Shown here piece after piece: positions 61,803 through 64,000 of a stretch of 64,000 bases of DNA. Numbering within the stretch: position 1 is the first letter of the stretch; each line of letters begins with the position of its first letter. Both the position numbers and the translations under genes were made by a program. This stretch comes from Brucella pecoris. GTDB lineage: Bacteria > Pseudomonadota > Alphaproteobacteria > Rhizobiales > Rhizobiaceae. The stretch covers positions 124,001-188,000 of the forward strand of contig NZ_VEWK01000006.1 in NCBI RefSeq assembly GCF_006376675.1, in the 5' to 3' direction. The notes beneath the pieces were generated by a model that was not told the origin of the DNA, did not search any database, and saw only the letters and a list, made by a program, of their open reading frames with translations.

Positions 61803-62641
61803 CAGACAGCACCTCGCGAGGCGATGAAAATATCCTGATAGTGATCGGCCTCGATGCCACGCCAGTGGCCGAAGGATTTGGTGTCGAGCGTCAGTTTTGC
61901 ACCGGCAAGCGCGCGATCCAAGAATCCGTTTTCAAATCCCACAGCCGCAAGCGGTGGCAATTCGGGAACAAACCAGCACGGTCCGCTGCCGTGGCGTTCA
62001 AATGCAAGTCGCTTGTCGCGCTTGCCGTGGCGGTCACGCGCGGCCACGTCGTCCACCACGAAGGCCGTCATGAACAGTTTTCCACCGGGAGCGAGAACAC
62101 GAGAAACCTGATCGAGATAGGTTTTGACTTCATCTGACGGCAGATGCGTGACCACTGATGTCATGATGACGAAATCGAAGCTCTTGTCCACGAACGGCAG
62201 GACAAGATTAAGCCCGTTGACCGAACCTTTGGGATTATAGAGGTCGTGGGCGATATCGATGTGGCGGAACTCGAAGTTCGGATAGTGTGACGTGATGTTC
62301 TGGCGACACCAGTTCACGCCACCTGCCACGGGGTCGATACCAGAATAACGTGTCTTCGCCGGATCGAGATACTGCGTCAGCGGCACAGCCATGCGACCGA
62401 TCCCCGAACCGATGTCGAGCACGCGCGCGTCAGGACGAAGCCCGCCCTTGCGAATGAAATGACCGAGAAACTCGGCACCCACCGCACGATAGTCACCGTC
62501 GCCAACGAACACGTTGTTCGGATCGGGTGAAGGCAGAAAGCGGTTCTTTAGAACCGACTGCATCAACCAGTCGATCTGCGCATCCGGTATTGCTGGTTTG
62601 GCTTCAGGTTCTGGCTGTTTCAGCGCTACCACGTCCGTCAA
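61802..62641 (-). CDS. Class I SAM-dependent methyltransferase
   Basis: 279 aa. SAM motif I reads VLDIGSGIGRMAVPL at about 94-108, followed by YSGIDPVAGGVNWC (motif II) and FDFVIMTSVVTHL (motif IV region), then LAPGGKLFMTAFV. Typical of small-molecule or sugar O-methyltransferases. Overlaps both neighbours (4 bp and 1 bp), so it belongs to the glycan operon and probably methylates a sugar or chain end. Confidence 0.88.
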   Translation of the reverse strand: MTDVVALKQPEPEAKPAIPDAQIDWLMQSVLKNRFLPSPDPNNVFVGDGDYRAVGAEFLGHFIRKGGLRPDARVLDIGSGIGRMAVPLTQYLDPAKTRYSGIDPVAGGVNWCRQNITSHYPNFEFRHIDIAHDLYNPKGSVNGLNLVLPFVDKSFDFVIMTSVVTHLPSDEVKTYLDQVSRVLAPGGKLFMTAFVVDDVAARDRHGKRDKRLAFERHGSGPCWFVPELPPLAAVGFENGFLDRALAGAKLTLDTKSFGHWRGIEADHYQDIFIASRGAV

Positions 62642-64000
62642 GCGGCGCTCCTTTCAGATTTGGTCATGATCACATTCGACAGATCGGCAGTGCCGTCCTG
62701 TTCCTGCGGCTGGACCATCAATTCGGTTATGTCATCATCCCAGCGCTGTGTGTGGAGCCAGGAGTTATATTGGCTGGCGAGCCCGCGCATGTAGTCCGCG
62801 CTGCGGCGGATCGAGCGACGCTCGAAATGGTAAAGTGCAACAGAAGGCTCATAGAATATCTGGAAGCCAAGCTGTCTGATCTTCAGGCACAGATCGCTGT
62901 CTTCATAGTCCCCGATGACATAGTCTTCCGTATAGCCTCCGACGAGATCAAAGATATCCTTGCGCGTGATGAGGCAGGCACCGGTGACGCCGGGCACCTC
63001 GCGTGCACGGAGCGCAGGCGGATAGTTGCCAGGCATGCCCTTGTAATAATGGTGGTTCAGCCAGATGCCCTGGCGATCACGGGCAAAGTAAAGCCCTGCA
63101 TGTTGAAGCGAACCATCCTCAAACAGAAGGCGAGGGCCGATTGCTCCCAGCTTAGGTTGGTCGAACAGTGGTTGTACCAGTTGCTGCAACCAGCCGTGTT
63201 GCGCCGGAACGACGTCGGAATTCAGCATTACAATGGTCGTGCCGGTTGCAATGCTGGCACCTGCATTGCAGGCACGGGCATACCCGCTATTGCGGTTCAT
63301 GACGGCGAGCTTGAACGGCATGTCGTGCAGAATGTGCAGCCCGCCCAGCATGTGTTCGGTGTCGTCCTGAATCTCAGGCGAATCCAGCACGAAGATGAAC
63401 TCTGCATTTTCCACCAGCCAAGGATCCGTAGCCATGGATGAAAACTGGAATCGCAGGAAATCGAGATTGCGATAAAGTGGAATGACGATAGATGCGAGCG
63501 GGGAGGACGGCGTCTTTCCGTAATCCTTCACCTCGGATATACGCACGGTTGTAGCGAGCTTCTTCTCAACTTCGGTGAGAGCCGGTCCCAGAATATGCGA
63601 GAAGACGTGCGGCCTAGCCTGTTGGGGCGGTACAGACCGCAAAATGCGGTTGCGCTGCGCCGACGGCTCGAAGGGCTGCGGTGCGGGTATCAGGGGTGCG
63701 GTCGTGCCGGACGCAAGACGCATCTGAAATCGCGGCTGCAAGAGAGGGCCAAGATTCTGCACTGAGGGAAGCCAGGCGACAAAGCCTGTCACATCCTGTT
63801 GTGCTGCATCTTCCCTTTTCGCGATTTTGCCAGGAAATTTATGAAAGTTGGGCTTTAGCGACAATGCACTGCCGCCTTCCGGTAGATATTCGATATCTGC
63901 AAGCATGGTGGCCGGATCGTGCATCCATCCGCCAACGATCAATCCGCCGTCAAGCGCCAGAGCGAGATCGATTTCTGCCGCCGGGTGGGTGGTGGACTGC
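62638..64000 (-). CDS. Glycosyltransferase family 2, 5' end outside window
   Basis: At least 454 codons to the window edge. The C-terminal GT2 domain is complete, with PLASIVIPLYRNLDFLRFQF, TIVMLNSDVVPAQHGWL (metal-binding SD) and GVTGACLITRKDIFDLVGGYTEDYVIGDYEDSDLC (quoted as adjoining parts) for acceptor and catalytic acid. The N-terminal part holds a GGWMHDP module followed by TGFVAWLPS. An internal TTG at 63942 looks like a start, but the frame stays open to position 64000 and continues the module (LALDGGLIVGGW), so the real start lies outside. Coupled to the methyltransferase by 4 bp. Confidence 0.85.
   Translation of the reverse strand, partial: QSTTHPAAEIDLALALDGGLIVGGWMHDPATMLADIEYLPEGGSALSLKPNFHKFPGKIAKREDAAQQDVTGFVAWLPSVQNLGPLLQPRFQMRLASGTTAPLIPAPQPFEPSAQRNRILRSVPPQQARPHVFSHILGPALTEVEKKLATTVRISEVKDYGKTPSSPLASIVIPLYRNLDFLRFQFSSMATDPWLVENAEFIFVLDSPEIQDDTEHMLGGLHILHDMPFKLAVMNRNSGYARACNAGASIATGTTIVMLNSDVVPAQHGWLQQLVQPLFDQPKLGAIGPRLLFEDGSLQHAGLYFARDRQGIWLNHHYYKGMPGNYPPALRAREVPGVTGACLITRKDIFDLVGGYTEDYVIGDYEDSDLCLKIRQLGFQIFYEPSVALYHFERRSIRRSADYMRGLASQYNSWLHTQRWDDDITELMVQPQEQDGTADLSNVIMTKSERSAA

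Noticed and set aside
1..64000. tRNA/rRNA genes, CRISPR arrays, insertion sequences, integrases or attachment sites.
   Set aside because: No supporting cloverleaf, repeat-spacer pattern, transposase motif or flanking direct repeat was seen.

Overview
The window looks like a chromosomal segment of an alphaproteobacterium of the Brucellaceae (Ochrobactrum/Brucella group). This is inferred from the overall protein character, the moderately high GC content, an Agrobacterium-like uronate dehydrogenase, and degenerate RIME-like palindromic repeats typical of Rhizobiales intergenic DNA. No rRNA, tRNA, CRISPR array, transposase or phage gene was seen. Genes are dense, often with 1-4 bp stop/start overlaps, so many belong to translationally coupled operons.

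Layout. (1) 1-14170 is a surface-polysaccharide locus: a lipid-linked glycan flippase, GT2 and GT4 glycosyltransferases, a pyruvyl transferase, a GSAM-like aminotransferase coupled to a secreted apiosidase-like hydrolase, and an unusual-sugar block (SDR epimerase/dehydratase, DUF4910 peptidase-like protein, RmlC epimerase, C-methyltransferase, glucose-1-phosphate cytidylyltransferase, PIG-L deacetylase). (2) 14167-17338 is an EmrAB-type efflux pump with its MarR repressor and a strong palindromic operator. (3) 17520-19202 is a secreted Yx(FWY)xxD protein followed by an ECF sigma/anti-sigma pair. (4) 19209-22701 holds L-asparaginase, an AnsP-type asparagine permease and a FadR-type GntR regulator. 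(5) 22864-25178 is a divergent YnfM-like exporter and LysR regulator. (6) 25353-28231 is fhuD-fhuB without fhuC.

(7) 28406-43749 is a sugar-catabolism island. It contains uronate dehydrogenase; a ribose-class ABC importer followed by a TIM-barrel isomerase and a Gfo/Idh/MocA oxidoreductase; and the xylose block, in which lacI-type regulator-xylB-xylA run divergently from xylF-xylG-xylH. A 16-bp TACGTA-centred palindrome occurs upstream of both ABC operons with 15/16 identity, which suggests a shared regulator. (8) 43819-46784 encodes four uncharacterised membrane or membrane-anchored proteins, the best candidate here for an undescribed system. (9) 46882-50011 is a tctCBA tripartite tricarboxylate transporter. 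(10) 50492-54946 holds a small exported protein, LysR/TauE, an HPP-CBS protein and an AI-2E family protein.

(11) 54951-64000 is a second polysaccharide cluster, all on the minus strand. It has a pyruvyl transferase, two paralogous GT4 enzymes sharing an identically spaced four-cysteine motif, a 753-aa protein with an apparently catalytically dead GT2 domain, a membrane-anchored coiled-coil protein, a methyltransferase, and a GT2 that runs off the window end. Three of these proteins carry what looks like the same G-W-x-x-D-P beta module.
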